A DNA stretch of 64,000 nucleotides from Prorocentrum cordatum. Lineage: Eukaryota > Sar > Dinophyceae > Prorocentrales > Prorocentraceae. The DNA lies in contig CAUYUJ010004581.1 of the NCBI GenBank assembly GCA_963575745.1, positions 135,967 through 199,966 on the forward strand. The letters are read 5' to 3'. The position numbers and the translations under genes are program-made. Of the stretch, positions 63,742 through 64,000 are shown one piece after another. Numbering within the stretch: the stretch's first letter is position 1; every line of letters begins with the position of its first letter. Under the pieces are notes generated by a model. It saw nothing but the letters and a program-made list of their open reading frames with translations. It did no database searches and was not told the origin of the DNA.

Positions 63742-64000
63742 ATCTCGCTGGGCCCTTTCCCTACGGTGGCAGAGCGGCCCGGCGGGGCCCGCAAAACGCG
63801 AGGTGGCACGGGTTGCTCGCCGCGCTTGCCATGGGGCTCGCGCGGCAAAAAAAAAAACACCCCATGGGGCCCGCGGCAACCTCGGGGCCCGCGGGGCTGC
63901 CATGGTCCGCGGGGTTCGCAAGGCCCAGACACCCGACGCGGCCCCGATGACTCAAGGGGCCGATGGGGGACGCGCGGATCCCCGGGCTCGCGCGGCGCCA

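Overview
The window looks like nuclear DNA of a dinoflagellate, probably a free-living, repeat-rich one such as a Prorocentrum or Suessiales relative. The species is inference. The reasons are: GC-rich sequence packed with GGA/CTC, GAT, GAC, GA and GT microsatellites; several degenerate non-LTR retrotransposons whose domain order and tail domains match those I know from dinoflagellate genomes; a transposase-like gene with a probable GA-AG intron; and no bacterial operons, rRNA or tRNA that I could find. No host housekeeping gene is clearly present. Nearly all recognisable coding sequence belongs to mobile elements, most of it broken.

Layout. 0-6 kb: a CCAAGAGGCCC purine array, then a long degenerate LINE (endonuclease, reverse transcriptase, RNase H, zinc motifs) on +. 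6-9.5 kb: a GAG/GAT microsatellite that runs into the surviving 3' tail of another LINE. 9.7-13.2 kb: an unassigned minus-strand gene, the first copy of a small inverted-repeat element with a 9-bp target duplication, and exon-like pieces on minus, one with a SAP motif. 13.8-19.8 kb: purine arrays, a 150-bp tandem repeat and microsatellites. 19.8-24 kb and 24-27.3 kb: two further LINEs on minus from different lineages; the first carries the second copy of the small inverted-repeat element inside its coding region. 27.5-34.2 kb: microsatellites and several satellites (50 bp, 77 bp, 211 bp).

34.2-42.66 kb holds the most striking structure: five copies of a composite repeat. Each has a conserved leader, a CAGCCT hexamer array of very variable length, a run of 73-bp units and, in most, a conserved tail. 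Three leaders directly abut the previous tail across a hairpin; copies A and B are separated by a 1.2-kb repeat-rich interruption.

42.7-64 kb: minisatellites; an unassigned minus-strand coding region (43.9-46.36 kb); then two similar GATCAGATCC/TATATA ends in inverted orientation at 46.40 and 59.88 kb. They bracket 13.5 kb with three substantial minus-strand genes or ORF chains: a KRPA-containing multi-frame gene, a 650-residue ORF, and a 702-residue transposase-like protein in two exons. A tyrosine-recombinase pseudogene on minus follows near 62-63 kb. I propose, as inference, that the 13.5-kb interval is one large DNA transposon, with the transposase-like gene as its motor and the other ORFs as accessories.
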